In this document: positions 50,336-62,523 of the stretch, one piece after another | How the letters are laid out: the number at the start of each line of letters is the position of its first letter | Numbering within the stretch: the stretch's first letter is position 1 | Origin: Eudorina sp. 2006-703-Eu-15 | Taxonomy: Eukaryota > Chlorophyta > Chlorophyceae > Chlamydomonadales > Volvocaceae | Length of the DNA: 64,000 nucleotides | Reading direction: 5' to 3' | Assembly (NCBI GenBank): GCA_003117195.1 | Contig: BDSI01000010.1 | Span: 62,001-126,000, forward strand | Made by a program: the position numbers and the translations under genes | Notes under the pieces: generated by a model | What the model saw: only the letters and a program-made list of their open reading frames with translations | What the model was told of the DNA's origin: nothing | Databases searched by the model: none

Positions 50336-51309
50336 TTGTTTTGTTGGCAAGGATCTGCCTCTAGGGTGCGTTACAGGTGTTTGGATAACGCGCCGCTCTA
50401 TCTCCGGCCGGCGATTCACACGGCGTGCCCCGTAGCTGCATGCTGCGGCGCACCCGGTACCTACTCCGCTGCCCTCGCAGCGCATTGCAAGTCGGTCAGG
50501 AGCGGCCTTCGGCCTGGCACAACGGCAGGGCAGACCCGAGAAGACGAGTGCGACCAACTACAGACCTTCGTCAAAATATCCATCAACAGTACTTTGAGGA
50601 GAGGTGTAAATCCGCCCACGCTTTTGGAAGCCCGCAGCGGTTTGTATCCGCCCGCCTTATTGGAGAATGCGCCAGGCAGCTGTTTGAGGCTTCAGTATTC
50701 CTAATACATTTGATGTAATTGTCTGCAATATTTTAATGGAAAATGTCGTTTCTTTGTTGACTGTGGTTTTAAGCTTTTTACTTTCCCAGCGTTCGTGATT
50801 ACTCGCATTGGTGGTACCAGAGGAAACATGTAAAACAATCCTAACTTTAAGCTCAATTGTCAAATTTGAAGACTAATTATTACAAATGTGCCTACCCACT
50901 AGAAGCTTTACGTAAGGATTGCATCGTACCTAGAAGCGGCGGAGAGGTAAGACGTTTTGCTAAATCCTGTACGCCTTCGAGCGCAGTTTTCAGTGCAACT
51001 TAATTTATTTAATTTCAGGTATAATAGTTATTGCTGACGCCCTTTAAAAATTGCCTCCATCGCCGTAATCCCAGTGCTACATGCATGCCGTACTTAGTCG
51101 GCCGCTGAGTATTAAAGTCCCAGCCCTACCACATTGCATCACAAAGGAACGACAATTTGATATACTTCTGTTATGGAAAGTTCGGAAGCCGTGAATCACT
51201 GAATACTACCGTATATACTATCTTGCAACGTTCCATTAAACATACCAAACCAAGGACCTGCCCGACTACATAACGAGCGCGCGTAGTCGCGCTGAAGCTT
51301 ATTGACACG

Positions 51310-54300
51310 ATGGCGTGTCTCGCAGTTTCCGCGTTACTGATCCTCGCTGCTTTGCAAGGTGAAGGGTTCTGGGGCGCGGGCCATTAAGCAACTGGAAAAT
51401 ATTCAAACAAAGACTTAGCCCATTGTATGTTTACCATATTGAACCGAAGTGGATAAATCATGGGCACTATCTCCTGTGCGCCCGCTGGCATTCAAAAGCA
51501 CTTTAGTCATAGTGCAACCGCGTACAGCGTACCTGCGCATCATGCTTTTGTTGGGGCAAATTAATACCTTCTGCAACTGGCCTGCTAGTCACCCTCCTCT
51601 GACACTCAGCAGCACGCCCGAACTGACGCCGGACTCGCTCCCACATTGCGCAACGCAGCCGCGCCTCTCGTTGCGGCGGATCAGTCAACTGCGCCGGGCC
51701 AGCTGAAGAAGCAGGCCGTGCAGGGCGACCTGGTCTATGTCACGTTGGATGACGGTAACGAGCAGTGGGCAGTGCGGACCAGCGACGGCTCCCTGGTGCC
51801 GATGGACAGGAAGAACTTCAAGCCGCCCAAGAAGGATAAGAATGGCAAGGAGTTCCAGCCAGGGACGCCCATCGGGCTGGTGAGTGAGACAGTCGCTTTG
51901 ACCGAGTGAGACAGGTTTGGTCGGCCTCGCGGCAAGTACCACATGCCGTACGGCGCCGGGGTGCAAGGCGTCTCGGCGCTATGAATCCTTACATCCATAG
52001 CATTCTCCGAGCGTCTGCTTACGTTGGCCGGCGCAGGACTGCGACATCGACGGCGATGGTGTCTGTACGCCCTCCGCGGGCTCGAGTACTGCCGTCATGG
52101 CGGCCGCACCCATCACCGCCGCCGTCGCCCCCGCCGTCTTCCAGCGCGTTCTCGTGATGGTCATGGACTACTCCCAGTGCGGCTACGCGCCGGGGTTGAA
52201 TGAGTCCACTGTCCGTGGCCTCTTCCTGGGGCCCAACGGCGACGGCAGCGGCGGCGTGGCACAGAGGTACACCCAGTGCTCCTACGGGCAGTTCAACATC
52301 AACGCCACGGCCTTCCAAGTGATTCGGGTGCCACAGAACTGCACCACCGCCGTCACAGCGTCATGCAGCTGGTGGGCCATCTCGAATGGCGGCGACACGG
52401 CCGCGAAATCGCTGATCGGGACCACCGCGTTTTCGTCCTTCACACACTACATTTACGTCATGCCTCCGGGGCTAGCCTCGGTGTGCCCCTGGGCGGGCCT
52501 GGCGTTGCTGCCTGGCAAGCAGGTGTGGCTGCAGACCTCGGGGTACGGCGTGTACCGCTGGGCGACGGTGATGCAGGAGGCCCTCCACAACTACGGTAAG
52601 ATCCTCCCAAAGTGCATTATTACAGAATCACCTGCCGATGAGCTTTGCAATGTCAACTTGACCTGTCGCAGGTCAAGGGTTTCGTCGGGTTTTTTATCCT
52701 TGGAACCACCTTCGTGGCAGTCTCGCTCATTACCCACCATGAATGCCCCCTAAAGGCCTCGTGGAAGTTGTAATGCCATCCCCTCCACGTGCTCATCATG
52801 TCCGTTTGCCCTCATCCCCGCCGCTCAGGCCTGTGGCACTCCTGGCGCAACGGCTGGGAGTACGAGGATTACTCCACCGCCATGGGCCGCGGCGACGCCT
52901 GCCCCAACGCCGCCGAGACGTCCCGCCTGGGCTGGGCCACACCCGCAGCCACCATCAACTCCACATCGATTCCCACTTCCGGAACTGTACGGTCGTTCGT
53001 ACTACCGGCGTCGTACATTACCGGTGCAGCCAACTACCTCCGTGTGCAGCCCGACTGGCTCCCCACCTACAATAACTCCCTCCTGGCCAAGAACCTGTAC
53101 ATCGATGTGCGCGTGGCCAAGGGCGGTGATGTTTCGCTTGGATCCGGCTACGCTAATAAGGTCAACGTGCACGAGGTCAACGCCACGATGGTGGGTCTAT
53201 GCCACGATGGTAGCTGAGCGCTCCTGCTTGGATAATCAGTGAATGCCATGTGCTTTAGTGGTCTAGAGACAATCTTGGCACTTATGCTTGGTGATTAGTG
53301 CCTGGTCTGAGCTTATGCTGTGGCTGGCGCCTAGAACGAAACACATGGCGGGGTTCTGCCTTGCGCGCTATGAACTCTTGAGCAGCGTACTTACGGTAAC
53401 TACGCCGGCGCAGGTCCGGCTGGCCCAGTTGCGTGACTCACGGAACCACCGTAGACGGTTTTTGCATACCGTATTTTTGCCTCGCAAAATCCCCGGCTGC
53501 CCCGAAACCTGCAGGACAACGGCTACCCGGCGGCTTACGCCAACGCCGACCGAAAGATCTCCATCATCAACATGATCGCGTCCATGACCGCCGCAAACCT
53601 GACGTCGTACAACCTTGTGGTGTACGGCGGGGCGTGGGTCGGTACGGACACCATGCGGGTGCACCTGTGCCGTTACGTGACCAGCCCGGCGGAGTGCCCT
53701 TCCATAGACGTCGTGGAGGCCAGGTCGCCACCACCGTCACCGCCCCCCAGCCCACCTTCACCCCGGCCCCCGTCACCCAGCCCGCCGCCCAGCCCTCGGC
53801 CGCCGCCGTCGCCACGCCCGCCACCTTCGCCGCGGCCGCCACCGCCCTCCCCTCCATCGCCACCACCTCGTTCTCCCTCACCACTACCGCCTTCCAGCCC
53901 GCCGCCGCCGAACCCTCCACCACCCAGCCCGCAACCGCCAACGCCTCCCCCTCCCAGCCCGTCCCCTTCGAGTCCTCCACCAAAAAGCCCTGAGTCACCG
54001 CCCCCCGCAGCACCCAGCCCGCCGCCACCCATCGCCCCGGCTATCCGCCGGTTGTCGCCTCCCTCCCCGCCACCGCCAGGCGTGCCAATGCCACCGAACT
54101 GGCCTGACTTGCCTTCTTCCCCGCCGCCACCCAACCCCGAGCCTCCGAGTCCGGAGCCGCCCAGCCCGGAACCGCCCAGCCCACCGCCGCCCAGCCCACC
54201 ACCACCCAGCCCGCCGCCGCCCAGTCCCGAGCCCCCAAGTCCGCCGCCACCGCCGCCCAGCCCGCCGCCGCCCAGCCCGCCGCCCCCCAGCCCGCCGCCT

Positions 54301-54686
54301 CCCAGCCCGCTACCGCCGAGCCCGCCGCCGCCCAGCCCCCGCCCGCCGCACCCCCCACCGCCCAGCCCACGGCCTCCCAGCTCGCCGCCGCGACCACCAC
54401 CTTCCCGGACGAAGCCACCGCCGCCGGTAAGCTGCCCGGCATTCCCGACTGTTATAAGGCTCATGAGGCTCAATGAGGTTCCAACTATGTTACCCCTGGC
54501 TCATTTCGTGTTGGGGCGGGCGTGATGGGGTGCTCACGTGCCTCTTAAGTCCCCACTTGCTTGCCCTTCTGTTTATGTGCTCGTTCGTTCCCCAATCTGC
54601 TGTCTCTGGGCCGTTGCTTGCAGGTCGTTTCCCAGGACGTCAAAAAAGCTCCTGGTGGCAAGGGCCGCAAGCTCATGGCGGCCTAG
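51310..54686 (+). CDS. QExxH metalloproteinase (M11/VMP-like) with proline-rich tail, gene 3
   Basis: Exons 51310-51358, 51659-51879, 52037-52595, 52829-53190, 53515-54426 and 54624-54686 join in phase into 721 residues. The signal peptide is MACLAVSALLILAALQ. The prodomain (residues 17-90) has APGQLKKQ and FKPPKKDKNGKEF. The catalytic region has DCDIDGDGVCTP, DYSQCGYAPGLNE and Q270-E-x-x-H274-x-x-G277-x-x-H280, with an intron in the Gly codon. The 'DNGYP...VYGGAWVGTD...LCR' module starts at residue 398. The proline shaft runs from about 468 to 701, and the last exon reads VVSQDVKK to RKLMAA. It is closest to gene 4, even in the last 30 or so bases of the intron before the module. It is probably a secreted matrix protease; substrate unknown. 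I noticed no TGTAA close after the stop. Confidence 0.88.
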
Positions 54687-55274
54687 ATTACCACCAAGCC
54701 TTCAGCTTCGGGTGCCATGTGCAGCAGGCTCCCACTTAGGTCCTGCGTGCAGCAGCCGGTTAGCAAATGCTCAGTGCATATCGCCTCAGCTGGAGGTGCG
54801 TACGCCAATTCAAAAAAGGCCGTGTCGTACACTTGTGCAACACTTCCGTACAGGTTTATATAAACCCCAAAGCGTCACGTGAGTTGGGCCGATTGTGTGT
54901 GTATTTTTGTATGTGTGGGTTGTTGAGAAAGGTAATGTCTGTCTGAGCTCTGAGGGCAGCAGGTGGGTCCGCGCTGGTAAGCGGAGTACATACATAAGGC
55001 GATCGGATAGGAGGCGGCTTCATTGGAGTTATATTGAACATTCATCATGGCGCAGACCATCAGCAGGGGACGGCATATACCTGCCGGTTTCATCGAGGGT
55101 TCGAAGTCGCTCACCGCCGTGCCGCGCGCCCGACCGTGAAATCCTGCAAATTGCTCTGGGATTGCGCCTCTGCATAGACGTTCGTTTGCAGTTGCACGGG
55201 AATGTACAGGCCGTTTGGGGCATAGGCGTCGTGCGCAGGTATAGGAGCGCGTTCGGGGTGCGCAATGTAGTAGA

Positions 55275-55366
55275 TAGCTTGCCAATCCATATTGATAAGG
55301 AAGGGGGACGGGTCAGCGCTTAGCTTGCCAATATATATTGATAAGGAAGGGGGACGGGTCAGCGCT
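55275..55366. repeat. 46-bp tandem direct repeat
   Basis: TAGCTTGCCAATCCATATTG continuing to GGGTCAGCGCT at 55275-55320 is repeated at 55321-55366 with two changed bases (CC to AT). The two units abut exactly. Confidence 0.9.
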
Positions 55367-57675
55367 TGCCGAACGGCCAACGCATCCCATGGATAAGCGA
55401 GGCTGCTGCAGGAGTCAGCAGCATGCAATGCCACCGTACCTTGCTTGGAAAGCAAGGTGGGCGAACAGTGAGTGAGTGAGTGCGTGAGGCAGGGTCGCTG
55501 TGCAGCAGCCACTTCATCAGCTGCATCATGAGGGGCTGGTCAGCGGCCAGTGTGGTCAACGGGCAGGTGGGCGGCCGGCTGCTGCCGTGGTAACTGCGTG
55601 AAGTCCGTAGTAAGCATAGTTCTGGCTTATTGTGAGCGCGAGGTGGCCGGGGAAGTGGCGGGCGAGGTGGCGATATGGCTTTGGCTGGTCGGGTACATAC
55701 TCCAGGAAGGAACGCGACGGCGGGATTCCGTGGCCCTTGATGGCTGGGCAGTGGCAGGCCGCCACGGAAGGCATTGCATATTTTGGGATGGGTGGCCTGC
55801 CTGAGGTGCACTGCAGATAGATGCGCAGTGAGCTGGCGCGCTTAATTCATCGATCCCAATGCATGCCAGCGCACTACCATGGCGCATTTCATGTCCCCGC
55901 ATGTATGTGCGTACTTAGCATTCATTCCAGGAATTATAACGTTGCAGGTTCAGATGAAAGCCTGCTGAAACCGGCCACACACGTACGCGCAGCACACACA
56001 CTCGTCGACGGCGACGTGGAATACGTGCATACGTCGTAAGGGCGCACTTTGGGACGCACACGGCGCGCGGCTGCCGTGCTCGCAACCTCGCACCGCGTGC
56101 GTGTGTTTAGAAAGGGTTTGTGTGTTCTCGGGCGGCAGATAAGATGCTGCCCCTACGTCCCTGCCGATAGATTCCTGAAGGGCCGGGGGCTGGCTGGGAA
56201 AGGCCAGCAGCAGGCAGGGATGAGTGCGGTGCTGTGCCGGGGTAGCACTGCTTGCTAGTGGATCCAGTGCGTGGATCTAATTAGATTTGGTAGGTTGATC
56301 GGTGGAACCTCCGGGAGGAAGAGTTCAAGGACGCGCCCCGCCCTGCCGTACTCGTGTGTACGGCATAAGTGATGGGTAGGCGTGCGTCCCCATTCATCAG
56401 GATCTTGGCTTCTTAGAAGAAGGTGCTGCCCTCCACTATTCTGTTTGCTTGCTGAGCGCGTCGCGCCCCGGCTTGTGTGTGCGGAGTGGTTGGCAGCAAC
56501 ACACCACTTTGATTGATCAATGCTGTTTGATGTTTGACATTTTGAAGGTTGCGCCATGGCGCCGTACATGCTCCCTTTTGCTGTCTTGCTGAAGAGAACG
56601 GCTGTTTTGGGGCTGGCTGGCAGGGGATCACCCTAGCTAGATCTCAGATCCCTGCCGTACACTAGCTGACTACATGCCTGGCGCGCATAGATTACAGATA
56701 GTTAACGAGCAGGGATGGCTACAGTTGGTTGGCCGTCTTTGGTGTAGATTGCTGGTCGGCCATGCCATTCGTTGTGCCTGCAGCGAGTACGGGTTCATCA
56801 CACACACCAGCAAGTACTGTTTGGGTTGTGTGGCTCGCTGGCGTTAGAAGCAAGTGAACCCGCGACGGGAATTATTTCCCGGTGCGAGCAAAGAAACGCC
56901 GTATTTATTACATGCGTTCTCGTGCGCAGGGAATGGACGGAACCTCACGTGCGTGTGGCGACCGCATCTTTTTGGCTAACTGAGTAGCAGCTGTTACCGT
57001 ACGTAGGCAACGGCTGTACGGCTGTTTCCGTAAAGGGAAAGGATGCGACAATCATGGATCCAGTACGCGTTTGGCAAAGTCAGACGACTCTGGGGGGCTA
57101 GGGGCTAGGGATACCCTTAAGGCGGCCTATCACGTCCCTACATATGTGAGCTGGCCGAGCCACAGGCCGACAAACGTGCAGTGTGGCAAACGGTGGCACC
57201 TGGGCACAAAATACCCGCGCAACGAAGAAGTTGCATGTACGACTGTAACATCGCCGTACACTGCCACGGTATATAATACGTCGGGGTGGAGGGAGCCTTG
57301 GCTGCTGGATTCAGTAACGACAACGAAAACAAGCGCGATTGAGACTGGAGTGCCACACCGTCTGAGATCCATCAAGTTTTGCAGTACGTACGTGCCACTT
57401 ACGTGCCTAACTGTACCTGTCCAGGATCCAAAGGATCAGCTGGAAACAAGTCTCTTGGACGCTTGGGGGGCAAAAGCTCCAACACATCAGTGTAACTCAA
57501 TCCTGCCTTCTCGTTCTGATTAATATTCGAGGGTAGATGTTTCGATGGACCCCGTGGGTGACAGCCGCAGCCTCCTTGCTTACCACACACGGAAAAAACG
57601 AAACCAAACCGAACATGCTCCGCCCTGCGGATGGAGTTAAAAGCGTTGACAAACTGCCGCGATACGTGTTCGATG

Positions 57676-57713
57676 GCACGGCACGGCACGGCACGACACG
57701 GCATGACACGGCA
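57676..57713. repeat. GGCAC/GACAC pentamer run
   Basis: About eight imperfect five-base units of the type GGCAC, with GACAC and GGCAT variants. Confidence 0.8.
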
Positions 57714-58779
57714 CAATTCATTTATAGCTTAAACGGACTGGTAGCTCTCGTAAAGTGAGCTGAAGCGTAAACCTTATCCTCCTATTAGACAGCTTACTTC
57801 TCCCTCCAGGTCATTTCTGCGCATCTACAGTGCAGGTAAGCGGATTCGATTGGAAGTTGAATTACTTTTGCCGAGGGAGCGAGGCGCGCCGAGGCGCGGC
57901 GGTACAAGCCATCGGCAACGGTCATATATGCACGTCGCCAACCTTTGGCGTTCGTAGTCTTTCGTAGTGCCGCCGGGCCTAGTCGGGTGCTAGGCCGCAG
58001 CCGGCTCGTCGTCACGGCGGGCGCGGACCTCGCATCCCTTGTATGTGAACCAGGACACTTTAGGGAGGTTGTTGCCGCATGTTGTTATAAATTGAACTTC
58101 ATAAAAACGAATTTTAAGTGAGATAAAGATAAAACATTACATGAGGTTTCATCAAGAATTTCGCCAGCTCACGTCCAAAGACTATGAACCAGGCTTGAAA
58201 ATATCGGGGTCAAGAAACATGTGATTACAACGCACTTTGTTTGTGTACTGGATATTCCATCTGCTAACTGGAGATCGCGCCAGTGGCCGGCTGGCCCGCG
58301 CACGGGCTGATGCAGCTTTCATGGTTTGAAGCGATATATAAATTTCATGCTGTTCCGTGAAATCTAGCATCAATTAGTAGCATCACAAGACGACCCCACC
58401 TCGTACCTCAACACGGAAGGCTTACGTAAGATGCATTCGTACCTTGAAAAAGAAAGCCTCTGGAAATCTAATTTTAATGCCATTAAATGGATTAAACCTG
58501 CAATATTGAATCATCAAACAACACCTGCGATGATTCTCAATTGCCCGTGGCCGAAGCTGCTACTTGCTTGCCGTACTATGTTGCGATGGGTACCTACCTG
58601 GCATCCCAAAACAGCATCACTTACTTCTATGCTGAGTCTGTAAATTGCATAGTGGTGGCACAGAGCCCTGAGGTAGCTATTTCCATGTGCCCGGCGTCCA
58701 GAAATGCACAGGACCTGAAGGAAAGCCCTGAAATAAACGTTTCTCTGTTGATATTTTGATTCAAAACCTGTTTTACGCA

Positions 58780-61700
58780 ATGTGGCATCGCACGCGTTGG
58801 GCGCTTTTGCTCCTTGCTTCACTGCAAGGTAACGTGCTGCAGTCTCTGGGGCGTAGAGTGTCTAGGACAGGAGTATTTCAACTTGTTGTTATTGTTTATC
58901 ACGCTCACTTTTATTAATCTGCGGAGCCCTGGCAACAATCAGTCACAGTCGGCCGCCCGTGCTCGACTTCCTGTGGAGCCGACTGTCTCAGTGATTCGCT
59001 TTGCAACGTTACCCGAACATAAATTGTCGTGAAAATATAAACTCAGGTGTATTTGCCCGCAAATTTGCTGACATCGCGCTAGTTGCTGCATCGACGCCTC
59101 AAATGCGAGCAAAATGCATGCACCCAGACATCCACGAGCGCACCTCGACGCATCCCCTTTGCCTCGCGCAGTCGCTCGCTATGCAGCCGCCGACAAGACC
59201 AATGCGCCCGGCCAAATCAAGAAACAGACCGTCCAAGGGGAGCTGGTGTTCGTGACTCTGGACGATGGGAACGAGCAATGGGCCATCCGGGGCGGCGACG
59301 GCTCCTTGACGCCTCTGGACCGTAACAACTTCAAGCCTCCCAAGAAGGACAAAAACGGGAAGGATTTTGTGCCGGGCACGCCTGTCGGGCTGGTGAGTTC
59401 ACACTGCGGCTACAGAAGCCTTATCCCTTTGAGCAGGCTGTCACTACCAACCAACCCGGCCCAGGCATCCATGCCGCCGTTTCCCGACACCCAATGCTCG
59501 CTCGCTCCATCGGAACCGTATCCCGTATATTCCTGGACCAAATTTGCCTGTTTGGTTCTCTGTCTACATCCAGCTCTGTGCGCCGGTACTGAAAATAAAT
59601 ATTCCGAAAACCGTAACATCTTGGCTGACACTCGAATGGCTCGGCCTTTGGGGGGCTTTCGCAGGACTGCGACATCAGCACTGATGGCACATGCACGCCG
59701 TCCGTTGGTGGCACGACCACGGTCGCGGCGTACGTGCCCGTGGCCGCGCCACCCGTCGTCTACCAGCGCGTGCTCGTCATGATCATGGACTACTCCCAGT
59801 GCGGTTACGCGCCGGGCTTGAATGAGTCCACTGTCAGGAACCTCTTCCTGGGGCCCAACGGCGACGGCAGCGGCGGCGTGGCACAGAGGTACACCCAGTG
59901 CTCCTACGGGCAGTTCAACATCAACGCCACGGCCTTCCAAGCGATCCGGGTGCCGCAGAACTGCTCCACCGCGGTAACCTCGTCGTGCAGCTGGTGGTCC
60001 ATCTCCAGTAACGGCGACACGACTGCGAAATCGCTGATCGGGACCACCGCGTTTTCGTCGTTTACCCACTACATCTACATAGTCCCGCCGGGTCTGTCCA
60101 ATGTGTGCCCCTGGGCGGGCCTGGCGCTGCTGCCTGGCAAGCAGGTCTGGCTGCAGACCTCGGCGTACGGCGTGTACCGATGGGCGACGGTGATGCAGGA
60201 GGCCCTCCACAACTACGGGCTGTGGCACTCCTGGAAGGACGGCTGGGAATACGAGGACTACTCCACCGCCATGGGCCGCGGGGACGCCTGCCCCAACGCT
60301 GCCGAGACGTCCCGCCTGGGCTGGGCCACACCCGCAGCCACCATCGACTCCACAGTGTTATCGGGCCCTGGCCTTGTACGGTCATTCGTACTACCGGCGT
60401 CGTACATTACCGGTGCAGCCAACTACCTCCGTGTGCAGCCCGACTGGCTCCCCACCTACAATAACTCCCTCCTGGCCAAGAACCTGTACATCGATGTGCG
60501 CGTGGCCAAGGGCGGTGACGTGTCGCTTGGATCCGGCTACGCTAGCAAGGTCAACGTGCACGAGGTCAACGCCACGATGGTGGGTCTATACCACGATGGT
60601 AGCTGGGCGCTCCTGCTTTGATAATCAGTGAATGCCATGTGCTAATGGTTTCCGGCATTACCATGTGTAGCTTGCGCTGCCGCTCGCGCCTGAGAGGACG
60701 CGTGGCGTGCAGGGTGGGTTCTGGGTTGTGCACGCTATGCCATGAGCTCTATAGAACGCAGGAAATATACAGGCGCCGGAACAGGTTCATATAGCGTTAT
60801 TCCACACCTTACCATCGACATGCTCGTGCATCATTTGTGTGTTGTTGACCTCGCAAAATCCCCGGCTGCCCCGAAACCTGCAGGACAACGGCTACCCGGC
60901 GGCTTACGCCAACGCCGACCGAAAGATCTCCATCATCAACATGATCGCGTCCATGACCGCCGCAAACCTGACGTCGTACAATCTTGTGGTGTACGGCGGG
61001 GCATGGGTCGGTACGGACACCATGCGGGCGCACCTGTGCCGTTACGTGACCAGCCCGGCGGAATGCCCCACCATAGACGTCGTGGAAGCCAGGCCGTCGC
61101 CACCGTCGCCTAGGCCACCGCCTCCATCGCCGCCGTCGCCGCCACCCAGCCCGCCTCCCAGGCCCCCCAGCCCGCCTCCGCCCAGCCCGACACCCCCAAG
61201 CCCACGCACGCCGCCATCGCCACGACCTCCTCCTTCACCTAGGCCATCCCCGGCTCCCCGATTGTCCCCGCCGCCCAGCCCTGCGCCTCCCATCCCACCA
61301 CCGCCACCGCCCAGCCCATCGCCGCCGTTCCCACCACCCCCGCCGCCCAGCCCAACCCCACCTCAACCCCCGCCGCCCAGCCCAGCCCCACCTCAACCTC
61401 CACCGCCCAGCCCAGCACCACCACCACCGTTCCTACCGCCCAGCCCAGCACCACCACCACCGTTTCTACCGCCCAGCCTTCCTCCCAGCATCCCGGTTCG
61501 CGTTGAGCTCTCGCCCAGCCCCCCTCCTCCATATCCCGCCCTGCCGCCCGCCTTCCCCGCCCGCCGGCGTTCGCCTCCAAACCCTGCGACACCAGCCCCC
61601 TTGCCGCCGGATTGGCCCAACGCACCAGAGCGCCCTCCCCCGCCCAGTCCCGAGCCGCCCAGCCCGGAGCCACCAAGCCCGGAGCCGCCCAGCCCGCCGC

Positions 61701-62523
61701 CGCCCAGCCCACCACCCCCAGCCCGCCGCCGCCCAGTCCCGAGCCCTTCAGTCCGCCGCCGCCCAGTCCCGAGCCCCCCAGTCCGCCACCGCCCAGCCCT
61801 GAGCCTCTCAGCCCACCACCGCCGCCTCCCAGCCCGCCGCCGCCCAGTCCGCCGCCCCAAGCCCGCCGCCGCCCAGTCCGCCGCCTCCCAGCCCGCCGCC
61901 GCCCAGTCCGCCGCCCCCAGCCCGCCGCCTCCCAGCCCGCTACCGCCGAGCCCGCCGCCGCCCAGCCCCCGTCCGCCGCAGCCCCCACCGCCCAGCCCAC
62001 GGCCTCCCAGCCCGCCGCCGCGGCCACCACCTTCCCGGACGAAGCCACCGCCGCCGGTAAGAGGATCCAAACTTACCTCATTCATAGGATTACATATATA
62101 TGTACAAATGCGCATCCCTAAAACTGTATGTTTCTTTGACTAGGGGCATTGCCGCCCTGCCGCCAGGTGTTTTAGTAGTTCTTACTTTAATTGGTTGACG
62201 GCTTGGACTGCTGCGGGTATCCACTTTCGCGGTCAAGTCGCTTCCGTAACTCATTCGTCGGTGCTTTCGCCCTCGGCTTTCGACTTAGCATGTTCTCATT
62301 TGATAGTAGCATGTTCTCACTTGATAAATCGCTTAAGTGCCCCTGGGGTAGGATGAACAGTCCGTCTGCGCCGGTCTGTGCCTTCCACCTGCCTTTCGAT
62401 TCTGGTTACCGTGTAATAACCGCTCCCAACGGCCGCCGTACGTTGCAGGTGGCCGCCCAGCAGGCTTCTGTCGACACGCTGACGACTCGCCAGCAGCAGC
62501 GCCGCAGGCTGCTGCTTCGTTAG
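58780..62523 (+). CDS. QExxH metalloproteinase (M11/VMP-like) with proline-rich tail, gene 4
   Basis: Exons 58780-58828, 59187-59392, 59665-60579, 60884-62056 and 62449-62523 join in phase into 805 residues. The signal peptide is MWHRTRWALLLLASLQ. The prodomain to residue 85 has APGQIKKQ and FKPPKKDKNGKDF. The catalytic region carries [24 protein letters not shown] and Q263-E-A-L-H267-N-Y-G270-L-W-H273, here in a single exon: the intron in the Gly codon of the other three genes is absent. The 'DNGYP...VYGGAWVGTD...LCR' module starts at residue 391. The proline shaft, from about 459, is interrupted at about 61713-61925, where three single-C deficits shift the frame to Arg/Ala-rich sequence and then restore it. 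The last exon encodes VAAQQASV to RRRLLLR. It is probably a secreted matrix protease and a recent paralogue of gene 3. Confidence 0.87.

Larger units (their letters stand above)
46146..51309. other. Interval between protease genes 2 and 3
   Basis: Holds two (GAAT)n-family copies, a hairpin at 48862-48888 and a tRNA-headed SINE-like element near 50044-50335. Open frames at 48987-49307 and 49322-49687 end close to GTAGGT donor-like sites, but I cannot connect them to one another or to any known family. From about 50700 to 51250 the sequence is AT-rich. A TATATA at 51212-51217, about 95 bases before the next gene's ATG, is a weak promoter candidate. Confidence 0.4.
54687..58779. other. Interval between protease genes 3 and 4
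   Basis: No gene is supported. It contains a 46-bp tandem direct repeat (55275-55366), a GGCAC run (about 57676-57713) and, from about 58060, AT-richer DNA that probably includes the promoter of gene 4. TATATAAA at 58335-58342 is too far from the ATG (about 440 bases) to assign without transcript data. The 150-residue open frame at 57071-57523 shows no recognisable feature. Confidence 0.4.

Noticed and set aside
57071..57523. 150-codon plus-strand open frame
   Set aside because: No codon bias like the real exons, no motif, no splice or signal context; consistent with a chance open frame in G+C-rich DNA.
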